The translations under genes and the position numbers were made by a program. A stretch of DNA of 64,000 nucleotides from contig CM060327.1 in NCBI GenBank assembly GCA_030674155.1, positions 19,056,355 to 19,120,354 of the forward strand, given 5' to 3'. The notes under the pieces are model-generated. The model saw only the letters and a list, made by a program, of their open reading frames with translations. It did no database searches and was not told the DNA's origin. Shown here in pieces: positions 46,631 to 58,740 of the stretch (the stretch's first letter is position 1; every line of letters starts with the position of its first letter). Origin of the DNA: Stramonita haemastoma (Eukaryota; Mollusca; Gastropoda; Neogastropoda; Muricidae).

Positions 46631-46872
46631 TATTAGGAATGCACTGATAAATTCTTATTTTGCGTTTCCTGGCCATGCTATAATTTAAAAAAAAAAATTA
46701 AGTGCGGTCTAGATGGCGACTGAATAAATAAAAGAAGAATTAATAAGGTGGGAAAAAGAAAGAGAGAAAAGAAAATACGGAAGGAATTGATAAATGCATT
46801 AGTAAAAGCATGAAAACGAAGAAGAAAACTTATATTTTGGTGCTTTGCTTTATTTTTTCTCTCTCTTTTACT

Positions 46873-46915
46873 CCCCCCCCCCCCCCCCCCCCCCCCCCCC
46901 CATTTTTTTTAACAT

Positions 46916-47001
<86 letters not shown>

Positions 47002-47062
47002 CAAATACTCTCTCTCTCCTCTCTCCCTCTCTCTCACTCTCTCTCTCTCTCCTCTCTCTCTC
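46873..47062 (+). repeat. Poly-C (28) then (CT)n
   Basis: C run at 46874-46901, then CT repeat with two CCAAATA interruptions. Confidence 0.95.
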
Positions 47063-47270
47063 CAAATATTACCACATTACCTTTATCTAATCTATCCAAA
47101 ACAACAACAACAAAATGAAACAGACGAAAACAAAAATCCCTACGTTTCTTTATGGACATATCTTGGCAGCGATAATGAGCACAAGAGATGTACGTTTGCA
47201 TAATTTTATGTTACGGTATGTAGGTCGGGGCTTTGCCTGTGTTGATCCATTTCACATTATTCGGTGCTGT

Positions 47271-47614
47271 ACTGTTGTCTTCTCAGTAATGAAGAATTAT
47301 GGCAAAGAACCAGACAACAGCCTGTTGAGAAAGAAATCCTACAGAGACGTTGGCGATGGATAGGACACACCCTACGGAAACCTGTATCCAGCATCACAAG
47401 ACAAGCTCTCACCTGAAATCCAAGAAAGAGAGGGCGGCCTAGAAATACCTGGCGCCGGGATCTGGATGCAGATGCGAAAAAGATGGGCAAGACGTGGGGA
47501 CAACTGGAACACCTAGCCCAGAGCCGAGATGCCTGGAGACAGCTGGTTGGCGGCCTATGCCCCAGAAGGGACCACAGGCAGACATGATATGACATGACAT
47601 GACTGTTGTCTTCT
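47271..47614 (+). mobile_element. 5'-truncated non-LTR retrotransposon (LINE) with target-site duplication
   Basis: The insert at 47284-47601 encodes the C-terminal tail of a LINE reverse-transcriptase protein: [17 protein letters not shown], then [54 protein letters not shown] and GGLCPRR, with a stop TGA at 47585-47587. An in-frame TGA at 47414-47416 stands where the family usually has Trp, so the copy is dead. The 3' tail is a short ATGAC-type repeat. ACTGTTGTCTTCT flanks the insert at 47271-47283 and 47602-47614, a 13-bp target-site duplication that fixes both ends. Only about 318 bp of the element was copied. It lies antisense to the CELF gene. Confidence 0.93.
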
Positions 47615-47643
47615 TGAAAACAGACTTCTGTTTATGCTTTAGG

Positions 47644-47709
<66 letters not shown>

Positions 47710-47740
47710 GTGGTGCGTGCGTGCGTTGCGTGCGTGCGTG
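47644..47740 (+). repeat. (TG)n with GTGC-rich end
   Basis: TG tract at 47644-47701, then TGCG-type units to about 47740. Confidence 0.95.
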
Positions 47741-48164
47741 GTGTGTATGTTTGTGCACCCACACATGCTTACGAATATGTGTGGTGTATGAGCGTGCGCA
47801 CAGGCCAATTAAAAAACAAAACCCCATAACAAACAAAACTCCTTCTTTAACCTGTTTACCCCCAATCCCCTATGTCTAAGCCTTATTATTCTTCAGTTCT
47901 GCTACTGTATAATATTATAGCTTTATCGCCCAAAACCAAGGGAGAGAGAGAGAGGTATTGCCACATCAGTGCAGTAATAACACACTCCAGCCCTCTCTGC
48001 TGGCCAATGCAATGCCAAAGCCCTGCTCATCGACCGTAGTCATCTCAGGCCTACTCTCTGTGTCCTCTCTGAGTGGTGTGTCTCTCTCATATGTCTCCGT
48101 CTGTATGTATATATACTAGATCTCTGTCTCTGTATCTCTCGATTCACTAAGCTCTCGTCTCTGT

Positions 48165-48198
48165 CTATATCTCTCTACAGATTCAGACTTGCATTCCT

Positions 48199-48238
<40 letters not shown>

Positions 48239-48480
48239 CTCTCTCATCTCTCTCCTCTCCAAGAATCTGACTTGGCATTCAACGGTGTGTGTGTGCATGC
48301 GCGCGCGCGCGTGCGTGTGTGTGTGTGGTGGTGTGGTTGTGTGTGGTGTGGTGATGTGTGTGTGTGTGTGTGTGTTGTGTTGTTGTGTCTAGTTGTGTTC
48401 TGTGTCTGTGTCTCTGTCTCACTCTGTCTCTCTCTGTCTCTCTCTCTCTCTCAAAGATTCTGACTTGGCATTTTACGTTC
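48165..48480 (+). repeat. Three-copy repeat linking (CT)n/(TG)n to AAGATTCTGACTTGGCATT
   Basis: ACAGATTCAGACTTGCATTC (about 48177), AAGAATCTGACTTGGCATTC (about 48260) and AAAGATTCTGACTTGGCATT (about 48453) each follow a CT run. TG or CT microsatellite fills the spacers. Confidence 0.8.
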
Positions 48481-48558
48481 ATGGGCTCTGTACATGCATA
48501 CATATACAGATTCGAAAAACTCGCCCAAAATGTTTGCACCCAAACTTCCCCTTACATC

Positions 48559-48587
48559 GCCCCCCCCCCCCCCCCCCCCCCCCCCCA
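48559..48587 (+). repeat. Poly-C run of about 28 bases
   Basis: Near-pure C run; poly-G in the CELF-sense transcript. Confidence 0.9.
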
Positions 48588-49061
48588 ACCTGCAAAGCTG
48601 TATTTTTTTGATTCTTCACCAGTGCGCGAGCGAGCGTCTAGTCTAACAAAAAACTGGGCGGGGTACACAGTTTCTGCCAAATTTCTTTCTTTCCAGCCTT
48701 CTTCTTCTTCTGCAAGACAAGCAACACACTTTTTGTTTTCGTTTCGTCATGGTATGAACTCTCCGGGCGCAAAACTTTACCAGATTATCACAAATATTTA
48801 CAGCCTTTCTTTCTTTTTTTCGTTTTGTTTGTTTGTTTGTGTATGACTACTTTCTTGGGTAGACTTATCCACTAGATCTAAAAACCTGATGAGATTTATC
48901 AATAAAGAAAAGTTGACTATATACATCGTAACATGTGCATCATGTGTTCCATAAAGTATACAACGACATGTGTCCTTAGTTCTGCGCCTCTGCACTACAG
49001 TGTCTGTCTACGCGAAGAGAGGGGGGGGTGTTTTTTATTCAGAAAATAAGCACCCAGCATG

Positions 49062-49090
49062 CGCGCCGCACGCACGCACGCACGCACACC

Positions 49091-49127
<37 letters not shown>

Positions 49128-49128
49128 C

Positions 49129-49163
<35 letters not shown>

Positions 49164-49363
49164 CACTGGCACATCAAAAATTACACACACCACCACCAGA
49201 ATCCCTTATCTGGCAGATCCATGTTCAATTGATTACACCCACCAGCAGAATGCTCTATTGGAAACCACCGTTGTCTGTCTCTTTTGATTTGCACTTCAGG
49301 TCCGATGCCCAGGACCATGTCTTGTCTGTCTGTCGTTGGTCTGTCTGTCTGTCTGTCTGCTGC

Positions 49364-49404
<41 letters not shown>

Positions 49405-49460
49405 TCTCGTCCTCCTCTCTTCTTCTCTCTCTCTCTCTCTCGCTCCTCTCTCTCTCTCTC
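49062..49460 (+). repeat. (CA)n, (CTGT)n and (CT)n cluster
   Basis: ACGC and CA repeats at 49062-49161, CTGT tetramers at 49321-49392, and CT to 49460. Confidence 0.95.
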
Positions 49461-49474
49461 TGTATTGATTTCTC

Positions 49475-50097
49475 CAGATATCAGATATTGCTGCTGGATT
49501 CTATCGTGCAAATGGTTCCTAGCTTTATCTTGTTTTGTTTTGTTTTTTTTTGCCCAGAACAAAACATACACACTTGCCTCTATCGTGCCAAGGTCCATGG
49601 CTTTTAATAACCCCCCCCCCCCTTTTTTTTTCCTCCTGATCACAAAAGACAATGGTCCGTTTTTTGGTTTTTTTTAGTTTTATATTTTTTTTTGTCTTTG
49701 TTTTTTCCTCCTCCAGAAATACAAAACAAGTATATTGGCCTCTATTGTGCTTAGAGTGGACAGGCCTTGGGTGGAACGATCTACTACGGAGGGCGGAGGA
49801 CCGTGGAGAGTGGAGGAAGCTGGTTGCAAAATCTTCAGTTGTGCCCCCATGGTCCACAGGACTACGAGATAGGTGAAGAAGGTGAGGTGCTGAAGTCCAA
49901 GAGTTTTTTTGTTTTCTTGTTCTCCAGAACCTTGCGTCGATTGGTCTTTCATTCTATCAGTTTCTCCTCCTCAATTATGAGAACGTGACAAACATATACT
50001 TAGTTCCATCATGCCAAGGTCTCTGTTTTGCTTGCTATCCATTTGTTTGTTGTTGTTGTTGTTTTTCTTTTCTCTAGCCAGCTCCATCGTCGTGTTT

Positions 50098-50130
<33 letters not shown>

Positions 50131-50137
50131 CTCTCTC

Positions 50138-50179
<42 letters not shown>

Positions 50180-50280
50180 CGTGCGTGCGTGCGTGCGCGT
50201 GCTTGTGTGTGCGTGCGTGCGTGTATGCGTGTGATGTGTGTGTCGTGCGTGCGTGCATGCGTGTGAATGTGTGTGTGTGT

Positions 50281-50332
<52 letters not shown>

Positions 50333-50400
50333 GATTTCTCCTGTTATCAGAACACAACAGACACTCCCCACACCCTAGTGCCAAAGTCCACCATGAATAC
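49475..50400. repeat. Irregular repeat with CTCTATCGTGCCAAGGTCCA units
   Basis: TTCTATCGTGCAAATGG (about 49499), CTCTATCGTGCCAAGGTCC (about 49578), CTCTATTGTGCTTAGAG (about 49740), TCCATCATGCCAAGGTCTC (about 50006) and CCTAGTGCCAAAGTCC (about 50373) are each preceded by AGAACAAAACATACACACTT-like sequence. Poly-T, CT or TG tracts expand the spacers. Confidence 0.65.
50099..50331 (+). repeat. (CT)n then (TGCG)n/(TG)n
   Basis: CT at 50099-50174, alternating GTGC to 50265, and TG at 50270-50331. Alternating purine-pyrimidine sequence with Z-DNA potential. Confidence 0.95.
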
Positions 50401-50499
50401 ATTTTTTTTTCTCTTTTTTCCATCGGAAGACAAAAAAAAAAGAGGTAGCACTAGCAGCGACGATAGTGGAGGTGGTGGTGTTGGTGTTTGTGACGGGTG

Positions 50500-50770
50500 G
50501 TAGCGAAGGCAATGGTGATGAGGACTGATGAGGATGATGAGAATGACGACGAATGAATCTCATGTTACGAGATGATGCGAGATGATAATCATATTCAATG
50601 ATTAGAGACGAGACGAGGACGAGAATGACAACGATGGTAATGATGATGGTAATGCCTGCGATGTCGAAGACACCCCCCCCCCCTCCCCCCCGAAACCAAA
50701 CAATGTTGAATACAAACCTGAGACATGATGATCGTAATGGTGAGATGTAGATGGCAAAGGTGATGATGGT
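50500..50770 (+). repeat. GATGAT/GACGA-rich imperfect repeat
   Basis: Loose GATGA and GACGA words, interrupted by a C-rich run near 50672-50690. Confidence 0.8.
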
Positions 50771-51005
50771 GCTATAATGGTAAACGAGGCAGGGGGGCAG
50801 ATCTATTTCAAATCCAAACACACAGAAAGCTGTTTACTCCAAAGACTACTACTACAGCAGCGAGACGAAACAGCAACACCAGAGTCTTTCGCCTCCGTGC
50901 ATAACACGCACTCGTCAGCGTTTCGCTTATAGTGGAAAGAACAAATGTTGAAGTTGAAACAAACAGAACGAACACATCTACTCACTCACTCACAATCACT
51001 CATTC

Positions 51006-51013
51006 ACACACCA

Positions 51014-51047
<34 letters not shown>

Positions 51048-51102
51048 CACACACACACACACCACACACACACACACAACACACGTACGCGTGAGCTAAC
51101 AC

Positions 51103-51154
<52 letters not shown>
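51006..51154 (+). repeat. Interrupted (CA)n
   Basis: CA repeat with short interruptions (ACACGTACGCGTGAGC near 51080). UG in CELF sense. Confidence 0.95.
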
Positions 51155-51156
<2 letters not shown>

Positions 51157-52206
51157 AGGCATTGTAGTCACGTCTTCGGTTCACCAAGGATCGAATCTGT
51201 CTTCCTGTTTACCTTATGTGCCCTTGCCCCTTTTTTTTGGGAAAAGGATGGGAAGAAGTATGGGGATGGGAGTTGAGAGGGGTTGAGGGAGGGGGGGGGG
51301 GGGTTGAGAGTGTCTGTGTGTCTGTCTGTTTGCCTGCCTGCCTAGCTGCTTGCTTCCAGTTTTTTCCACGCCCCATGTTTTGGCAATATGGAAAGAGATG
51401 TGCCAGGTATGCGGTGGAGTCGGATGGTTTCCCCAGCAGCTCCGGTGTTGTCTGCAGAACACAGAAATAGACCCTCCGCTTGTCTACAGAACCCCGAAAT
51501 AGACTCCCCCTCCCAACCAGGTATTCATCCGATGGCGGCTGTTGCTCAATATAGACTGTCAGCATCCCAGAATAGATTGAAGTGATGAAAAGAGAAAAGC
51601 AGGGGGGGGGGGGAAGAGGGGGGGGGGTTGAATGACTAGTTGCCAACTTACAACGTACAACTCTCACCTTCAAACTCTTTACGCTGTACTGGATAATGGT
51701 TGAGGTTGATGGCGTTACCAGTGTCGTTCACAGTCTAAGCAGTAGCTGATTGTTGTACAATCACAATATTTCTGTAAAATCCAGTAACCATCAGGCCCAC
51801 ATCGAATTAGATCTAAACTTCATCTGACCTAAGAAAATAACCGGCTGCAGAAACAACCAGTAGGCTTACAGGACATACCAAGTTATGGTAACTACTGCAG
51901 ATGAACCAAAAGAAATCAGCCTTGAAATTTTGTTTCTTAAGGGCCTACACTGGCTGACTAGCCACAGGACGTACGTCTGACCATCCATTAACTCATTATA
52001 TGAAAGAAAATCTGTCTTCTTTTTTTAATATAAAAAGGTATTGCAGGCCAAAAGAAAAAACAACTGAAAAACAAAACACCCCTTAAGTCCAACTCCTTCC
52101 CCCCTACAAAAAAACCCCAAACAAATCCAAAACAAACAAACCCCCAAAACTATTTTTAAAAACCCGTACTGCACAATGGCAACCTAGGCCCAACTTTTAC
52201 CGTTAT

Positions 52207-52435
52207 GTGGGGCGAGATAGCCAAAGTGGTTAGAGCATCGAACTCCTGGTCTGATGGGAACTGAGGGTGTGGGTTCTAACCTCTGCAGATGGATCCGTCT
52301 ACACTTCTTTTAATCCTAGAGTTTGATATCGCACTGACCGACACCATTCCTCTGAGAGTCCTTCAGACATGACTGCAAACCGAGGTCCAACGTGCAACGC
52401 GGGTAGAACATCTTACGCGTACAGGTAAACAAAAA
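52207..52435 (+). mobile_element. SINE family B, diverged copy
   Basis: GGGGCGAGATAGCCAAAGTGG holds an A box and GGGTTCTAACC a B box at tRNA spacing. Downstream, GAGAGTCCTTCAGACATGACT and AGAACATCTTACGCGTAC match the body of the SINE at 26925-27329. The 3' part after that is missing. Confidence 0.85.
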
Positions 52436-53552
52436 CAGTTTGTTTTAAAAAGAATACACCTTTCACGGCATGAAGGGAAGTAGCCCAGATATGACTGATG
52501 ACATGGCTAATCCGTTCATACCCAGCATGCACCCGGTTACCTGGGGAAAAGGACAGGCTCCGCCAGGTTCAGCTTGCCTCCGACACCACCCACTGCCTGA
52601 AAAATTCAGTACTGCGGCACTACGACCACTCCAGCAGGAGTTTAAAGGGAAGGAGAAAGAAGTCCAGTCCATTCCAGTCACCCTACACACTATTGATTTT
52701 CAGGCCGAAGCTGTACGAGGAGAGAGGAGGGAGGGGGAGGAAGAGAAAAAAGTTTGGATGCCTACTTCAAGAGAACAATGGGGGAAAATTACAAACTTGA
52801 AAATTTTTTATTAAAAAAATAGATGGTGACCAAAAAAAACCCCAAAACAACAACAACCCACCCACCCAAAAAAAACCACCCAAATCCCCCCAACCAAACA
52901 AATAAACAAAAACAAACCAACGACAAAGGGAAAGAGAAAAAAGATGTCTTTTGTTCCTTTGGCGCAGAATGCCAAGGTCAGAATGTGCTTACACTAAGAA
53001 CCTGAATCCCTGGCATTCATTCTCACCACTGAAAGGTGTGCAGGTAAGGAAAGGAAAGGTAATAAGAGGAGGAGGAGAAGAACAGAAGCAGCAGCAGCAC
53101 AGTAGTCAGGGAGGTACAAGTTATCAATGAGCAACAGAATTTTCCCCTCCGAGACATCCTTCGTGATTCTCGACAATGGCAAATGCAGCTCTCTTTCTCA
53201 GCAATGCACTGACTCTATGTATGTTTGCCATCCTTCCTCCCCACTTCTTAATGTTGTTGTGATAGTAGCTTCATGCAACAACAGGAAATAAATCTTTCTC
53301 CCCTAGGGCCCATAATGTACGACTGTTTACCGTTTATACGTACAATTCTTTGCCGTGCGTCAGACGTCGTCGAGAACGGTTTGTTTACCAAGAAACAAGT
53401 CTTCATCTGTCTTAAAGAACCATCTTCCTTCAGACGTTGTTGTTTTTTTCTTTTTCTTTTAGCATATACTTACTTGTTTATTGCATCCTTAGAAATGCAA
53501 CTTTGTCTTTCTGGCGTGATACGGTCTTTTTACAATGGAAAATAAAACTCTG

Positions 53553-53553
53553 T

Positions 53554-53628
<75 letters not shown>

Positions 53629-53787
53629 ACGCGGGAGGGCGCGAGCATGCGAATGATTTTGCTTTGCTAGCAACCAGGAACAATTGAAAGGCAAGGTCGA
53701 ACATACACATAGCATGAAGTCTTTGAATACTGAACATCGCGACCCAAAAATAAACTCTCCAACGTCTCCCCTCTTTCATCATGTCTT

Positions 53788-53854
<67 letters not shown>

Positions 53855-53890
53855 ACCACCACGCACGCACGCACGCACGCACGCACGCAG
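53553..53890 (+). repeat. (TG)n and (CA)n arms beside the assembly gap
   Basis: TG at 53553-53623 and CA at 53789-53852 followed by ACGC units to 53890. The two arms are complementary across about 165 bp. Confidence 0.95.
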
Positions 53891-53900
53891 CACGCACCAC

Positions 53901-54000
53901 NNNNNNNNNNNNNNNNNNNNNNNNNNNNNNNNNNNNNNNNNNNNNNNNNNNNNNNNNNNNNNNNNNNNNNNNNNNNNNNNNNNNNNNNNNNNNNNNNNNN
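53901..54000. other. Assembly gap, exactly 100 N
   Basis: One hundred undetermined bases, the conventional placeholder for a gap of unknown size. The left flank is (CA)n/(ACGC)n, so the assembly probably stopped in a microsatellite. Confidence 0.99.
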
Positions 54001-55100
54001 TGACGGGGCACCAAGACACAGCAGGTGAGCACTGTGAATGTGATGTTTGTCGGTGTGGCAATGTAACTGTCAATCGATGCCTCTGCCAATGTGTCACTGT
54101 CACTACAAAAAGTGTCAGAGTGTGTAATATCATTATGTATGTTACTGGACCTATGCTATGATTGTTTTAATGATCAGTGTTGTCTGTCAGTACCAGTCAG
54201 TGTATCATTAAGTACTGGAGTGGTGGTGTGCGTCAACTGCATGTGCATCTCTGTTACGTCTTTCTTGTTACTTTAAAACACGAAACAATTGACATATCTT
54301 TGTTCCTTTTTTTCTATATTATTTTTTTTGAAGAGGTTAAACTTTCGTTTTCACTGTCTTTACTCAGGCCCTACTGATACGACCGTGTGAATAGGTATCG
54401 TTTAGTATGCGGCTGTTAAGGTGTCACTTAGCACAGTTTGAGCTGTAGCACAGGCATAAGCGTAAACAATGGAGGCCCTTTCCAAATAGACGTGCTTAGG
54501 AGAATGGGTTATTTGAAAGCTTGAAGGATGTCTGAGAAATGGGTCATTAAAGCAGTCTCAAATACGCTGAGCCAAACAGCATAGCAGTGATAAAAGTTAT
54601 CAGACCAAGTGTAGCATTATTTCCCTTAGTGTGAAACTTTCCAAACAAACATTTTAGTGCTTTTACGAATATTTTTCTTAAATCTGAGTCTGTGATGTAC
54701 ATTTCTGAAGATACATTTCAAATTGTCAATCAGTCAGCATACTTTTATATTTTGAATGTACAAACATAGAGTAGTGCAGAACGAAACAACAGTCAGTAAT
54801 GTTGACTAAACATATCTTTGAACATATCCTGCTACTGAACAAACCACATACCCTAAAGTTGTTATGACGGAGAAGAAGAGGGAAGGTTACTGAAAAGGAA
54901 GAATTTGTGGGTGGAGGAGACTGCCCTTCACCTGTACGAGGGAGGAGAGGGGTGGTTGGTTAGGAAGAGTACTGTGAAATGGGGGGTAGAGTTCACGGAC
55001 AAAGGTGGCTATGGGAAATGGCGAAGGTCGTTCTCGTTGACTGAGACTAGTGGCGGGAATCTCTCTATGCTATTTTCACCTTCTGTTCTCCTGCTTTGTA
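54001..55100. other. Ordinary intronic or intergenic sequence right of the gap
   Basis: No coding, RNA or repeat feature recognised in this 1.1 kb. Confidence 0.6.
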
Positions 55101-55113
55101 CAAAAGTACACAC

Positions 55114-55165
<52 letters not shown>

Positions 55166-55599
55166 ACACCACGAAAAAAAAACCCAACCCAAATAGGGAG
55201 ATGTTTCTCTCTGCTACTGATATCACGAAATATGAAGCTAGAGCCACCTGTATTTTTAGGCCAAGCGCTATATGCGCGTGGATCGGTGTGTATAAACACA
55301 TGTTTAAGCGCACATAATTATGCATTCGTCTATACATATATGCATATGCATAAAAGATATATATATATATATATTTACATATTTTTTATAAATAATTCTG
55401 AAAATGCGCGAATACATACGATTGAGCATGGGTTACTCGAGCCTATGTTTGTGATGTGTTCATAAAAAAGAAAACCAGGAAACTGATGATAAAAAAAAGA
55501 AAATAGAAAAAAAAAAACTTTGCTTGTTAAATGTTTACCCATGCCACCATCTTGTTCTTGTTTTCGTTTTGCTGATATCACTTTCATACTTTGAGAAGG

Positions 55600-55667
<68 letters not shown>

Positions 55668-55871
55668 CAAAGAAAAAGTGACAATGACGTCATGTAAGAC
55701 CCCTACCTCTCTCCCAGCTCGTCAGCCAGCTGCTCTCAGTCCCCCAACGGTGACATCCCTTGACTGATGACTGACGCTAATCACCTCCCTTGGAGCTACC
55801 GGTAGTCCGCGTGGGACAAAGCCCCACCACGAAAAGTGGTGTGTGTGTGTGTGTTTTGTGTGTGTGTGTGT

Positions 55872-55923
<52 letters not shown>

Positions 55924-55990
55924 TGAGTCTGTGTGTGTCTGTGTCTGTGTGTATTGGGGGGGGGAGGTGAGTGAGTGAGTGAGTGAGTGA

Positions 55991-56035
<45 letters not shown>

Positions 56036-56101
56036 GTGTGTGTGTGTGTTGTGTGTGTGGTGTGTGTGTGGTTGTGTGTGTGTGGGTGTTGTGTGTGTGT
56101 G
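55114..56101 (+). repeat. (CA)n and several (TG)n tracts
   Basis: CA at 55114-55163, AT at 55356-55374, TG at 55601-55667, and TG with G-run and GTGA interruptions at 55839-56101. Confidence 0.95.
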
Positions 56102-56229
56102 CAAATTAGGTGTAGCGACAGTAGTACAATTACTGGTATTTGAGTTTTCTGGAAAGTTCACCCAATTATCAGTTTTGAAATGAAACGATTGAACGTTACA
56201 CACAGAGGCAGTCAGCAAGAGATCAGAGT

Positions 56230-57330
56230 AAGCGGTCAGATTTACTACGAAATCAGGAGTGATATATTGACATTAACATATCTCCAGCTTAGAGCGTGAC
56301 GTTGTAACAAATTTACCACAAATAGTCATAGCCTGATGATTCAGAAAAGCAAAATTTGTGACAGGTGTAACACAGCGGTAATAACTCAGATAAGACGTAG
56401 CGGTATGTGGATTCTTGACGATTATATGACATAATTAGCCACAGATTTGTGACGAAGGATCTGGAAGGATCATGACGTAGCGACTGTAAGATTTGAATTA
56501 ACCAGCAAGGTTGTGACTGAAATACGGTGAGATTTGTGACCGCTAGGTATGACGTGGTAACGGTGAGATTAATAATAATCAGCTTGATGCAGAGTGATTT
56601 GTTGGTAAAAGCAACAGTGATATCGGTGACAATAGGAAAGGATATGACGTAGAGACCGTTTTTGGTAAAAGCAACAGTGATATCGGTGACGATGGGAAAG
56701 AATATGACGTAGAGACCGTGAGATCAATGGCAGTTGGCACAAGTGTGACGAAATGACTGTGAGATTGTGACAGGCGTGATGTAATAACACCGAGTGAGGT
56801 TTGTGACAATCAGTAAGGTGTGATGAACTGACAATAAGATTTGTAAAGATCAGTGGGGTGTGATTTTTGACAATCAGTGATTTGTGACAGTCTGTGAAAT
56901 TTGTGACTGACTAACACAAAGATTTGTGGTAATCAGCTGGGAATGGTGCTGTGACAAAGTATGATTTTGAACAGTTATGAAAGTGACACAGAGTTATGGC
57001 ATTTGGCTAGGTGTAACGTGCAGTTACATTGAGATTGGTGACAATCAGCGAGATGTGACCTAGTGCCAGTGAGATTTGTGATTATCAGGCACGACGTAAG
57101 GGCACAGGTTTTAGACGTCACAACTGAACTACAGACACTAGGCCTAATTTGTGACAACCAGCTGAGAAGTGGTGACTAGGTATGCCGTAATAAACAGATT
57201 TCTGATTTGTGCCAATCAGGCAGGTGTCATGTCGACACAGATTTGTGACTCAAGAGACCAGACTTGTTACAACCAACTTTATGTGACGCAGTGGCAATCA
57301 GATTTGTATCAGTCAGCTGGGTGTGACATC
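56230..57330. repeat. 1.1-kb degenerate minisatellite with GATTTGTGACAATCAG and TGACGTAG
   Basis: Units of roughly 40-50 bp repeat GAGATTTGTGACAATCAG, TGTGACGTAGTGAC and related words in varied order. TGACGT, the cAMP-response half-site core, occurs many times. The freshest duplication is at 56603-56720. Confidence 0.85.
56603..56720 (+). repeat. 60-bp direct duplication inside the minisatellite
   Basis: GGTAAAAGCAACAGTGATAT...GACGTAGAGACCGT is present twice with a 60-bp offset and only a few mismatches. Confidence 0.95.
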
Positions 57331-57373
57331 ACACATGGTGACAATAGTCATCGAAGTATGACCTAGTGACAAA

Positions 57374-57655
57374 TGGGAGAGAGAGGAGAGAGAGAGAGAG
57401 AGAGAGAGGAGAGGAGGAGAGAGAGAGAGAGAGAGAGGAGAGGGGAGGGAGAGAGAGCGCAAACCACCAAAACCTATTCTTTTCGTGTTCATAGAACCAA
57501 CTGGTATTACTATTAGGCTGTGCAAAATGCCCGGATAGAAAGAAGTCTTGTAGGTAGCAGCTGCAGAGAATTCCAGTCAAAGAATCGAACCTCGACTTCC
57601 TGAGACACTTGAATTGAAAAGCTTTTCAGAGGGAGAAGAGAGAGAGAGAAGAGAG

Positions 57656-57690
<35 letters not shown>
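57374..57690 (+). repeat. (GA)n tracts
   Basis: Two GA-rich blocks (57374-57457 and 57632-57700) with GG interruptions. Confidence 0.9.
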
Positions 57691-57700
<10 letters not shown>

Positions 57701-58087
57701 AACAGAAGTGGGGTGAGGGGGTGGATGGCCCCAAAGAGTTGGAAAGGGTAGCTAGTAGCCCCCCAGACCGCTTCAAGAGGGGTACATAATCACGGAAGTC
57801 ATTTTGGAACCGTCCTTCACTGTAATTACACACACACCAGGTACTCACGCTTTCCTCTTCATCACCTGGTACTAGAGAGAGTAGGAGCAAGCGAAGCGAG
57901 CGAAGCGAGCGAGCAAAAGAGAGAGAGGGGGGCATGAAGGTGGGATTTAGATGGAGTGGGAGTAGGGTTTTACAATTAATTTTAAACAGGAAGCACCACA
58001 AATCGAAAACAGCTGCACTGTCTTACAGTGTGTTATATATTGATTATGTGAGTGCATGTACACCTCCTGCTCTCATATTTCAATACG

Positions 58088-58109
58088 CTCTCTCTCTCTC
58101 TCTCTCTTT

Positions 58110-58173
<64 letters not shown>

Positions 58174-58193
58174 CCTCTCTCTCTCTCTCTCTC
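58088..58193 (+). repeat. (CT)n tract
   Basis: CT repeat with few interruptions; complementary to the GA tract at 59109-59190. Confidence 0.95.
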
Positions 58194-58720
58194 TTATATG
58201 TACCTACAGTAACTCAGTGAAGTGCGTCATTGCTTACTTTACTCAGGATTGTCTTTTACTTCCAGTGCCATCTTCAGACAAAACAAAACAAACAAAAAAT
58301 TGCTAGATTATATCTCCGCATTGTCTATTTGCAGTTATCATCTAATGACATGAAGAAAGACCATCATTGCTACTCAACAGTATCTTCTGCTTCCAAAGCC
58401 ATTACAAGACTCGAAGGAAGAAAACACTCGCTACCTCAGCACTATATGAAAAAATAAGAATAAACAGAAGGTAATCACAGCTTACTTCAAGCATGATCTT
58501 AGGGTTGTACAAGCTAAAAGATTATACACGTCCAGCGCTGTTGAAAGATGTGTACTGAAGAAGTCACTGTTTTCCCTCAGTGTAAGGATATAGAGAATCT
58601 GGTTACCTCTAGTGCACTAGGCCTACTACTAGGCCTATATGTACGCAATCAGCTGTCGGCACTGTCTTTGGATCTGGACAGAAGATCCATTCAGTAAGGA
58701 TTGATAGTTGGTGGATCTGC

Positions 58721-58740
58721 CCCCCCCCCCCCCCCCCCCT
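58721..58740 (+). repeat. Poly-C run
   Basis: About 20 C bases. Confidence 0.9.

Noticed and set aside
51209..51673. 154-codon minus-strand frame (VYIEQQPPSDEYLVG...)
   Set aside because: Low-complexity Pro-rich ends from G-runs. The middle covers a two-copy ~31-bp duplication (CAGAAC.CCGAAATAGAC). No family recognised and no splice sites in CELF phase.
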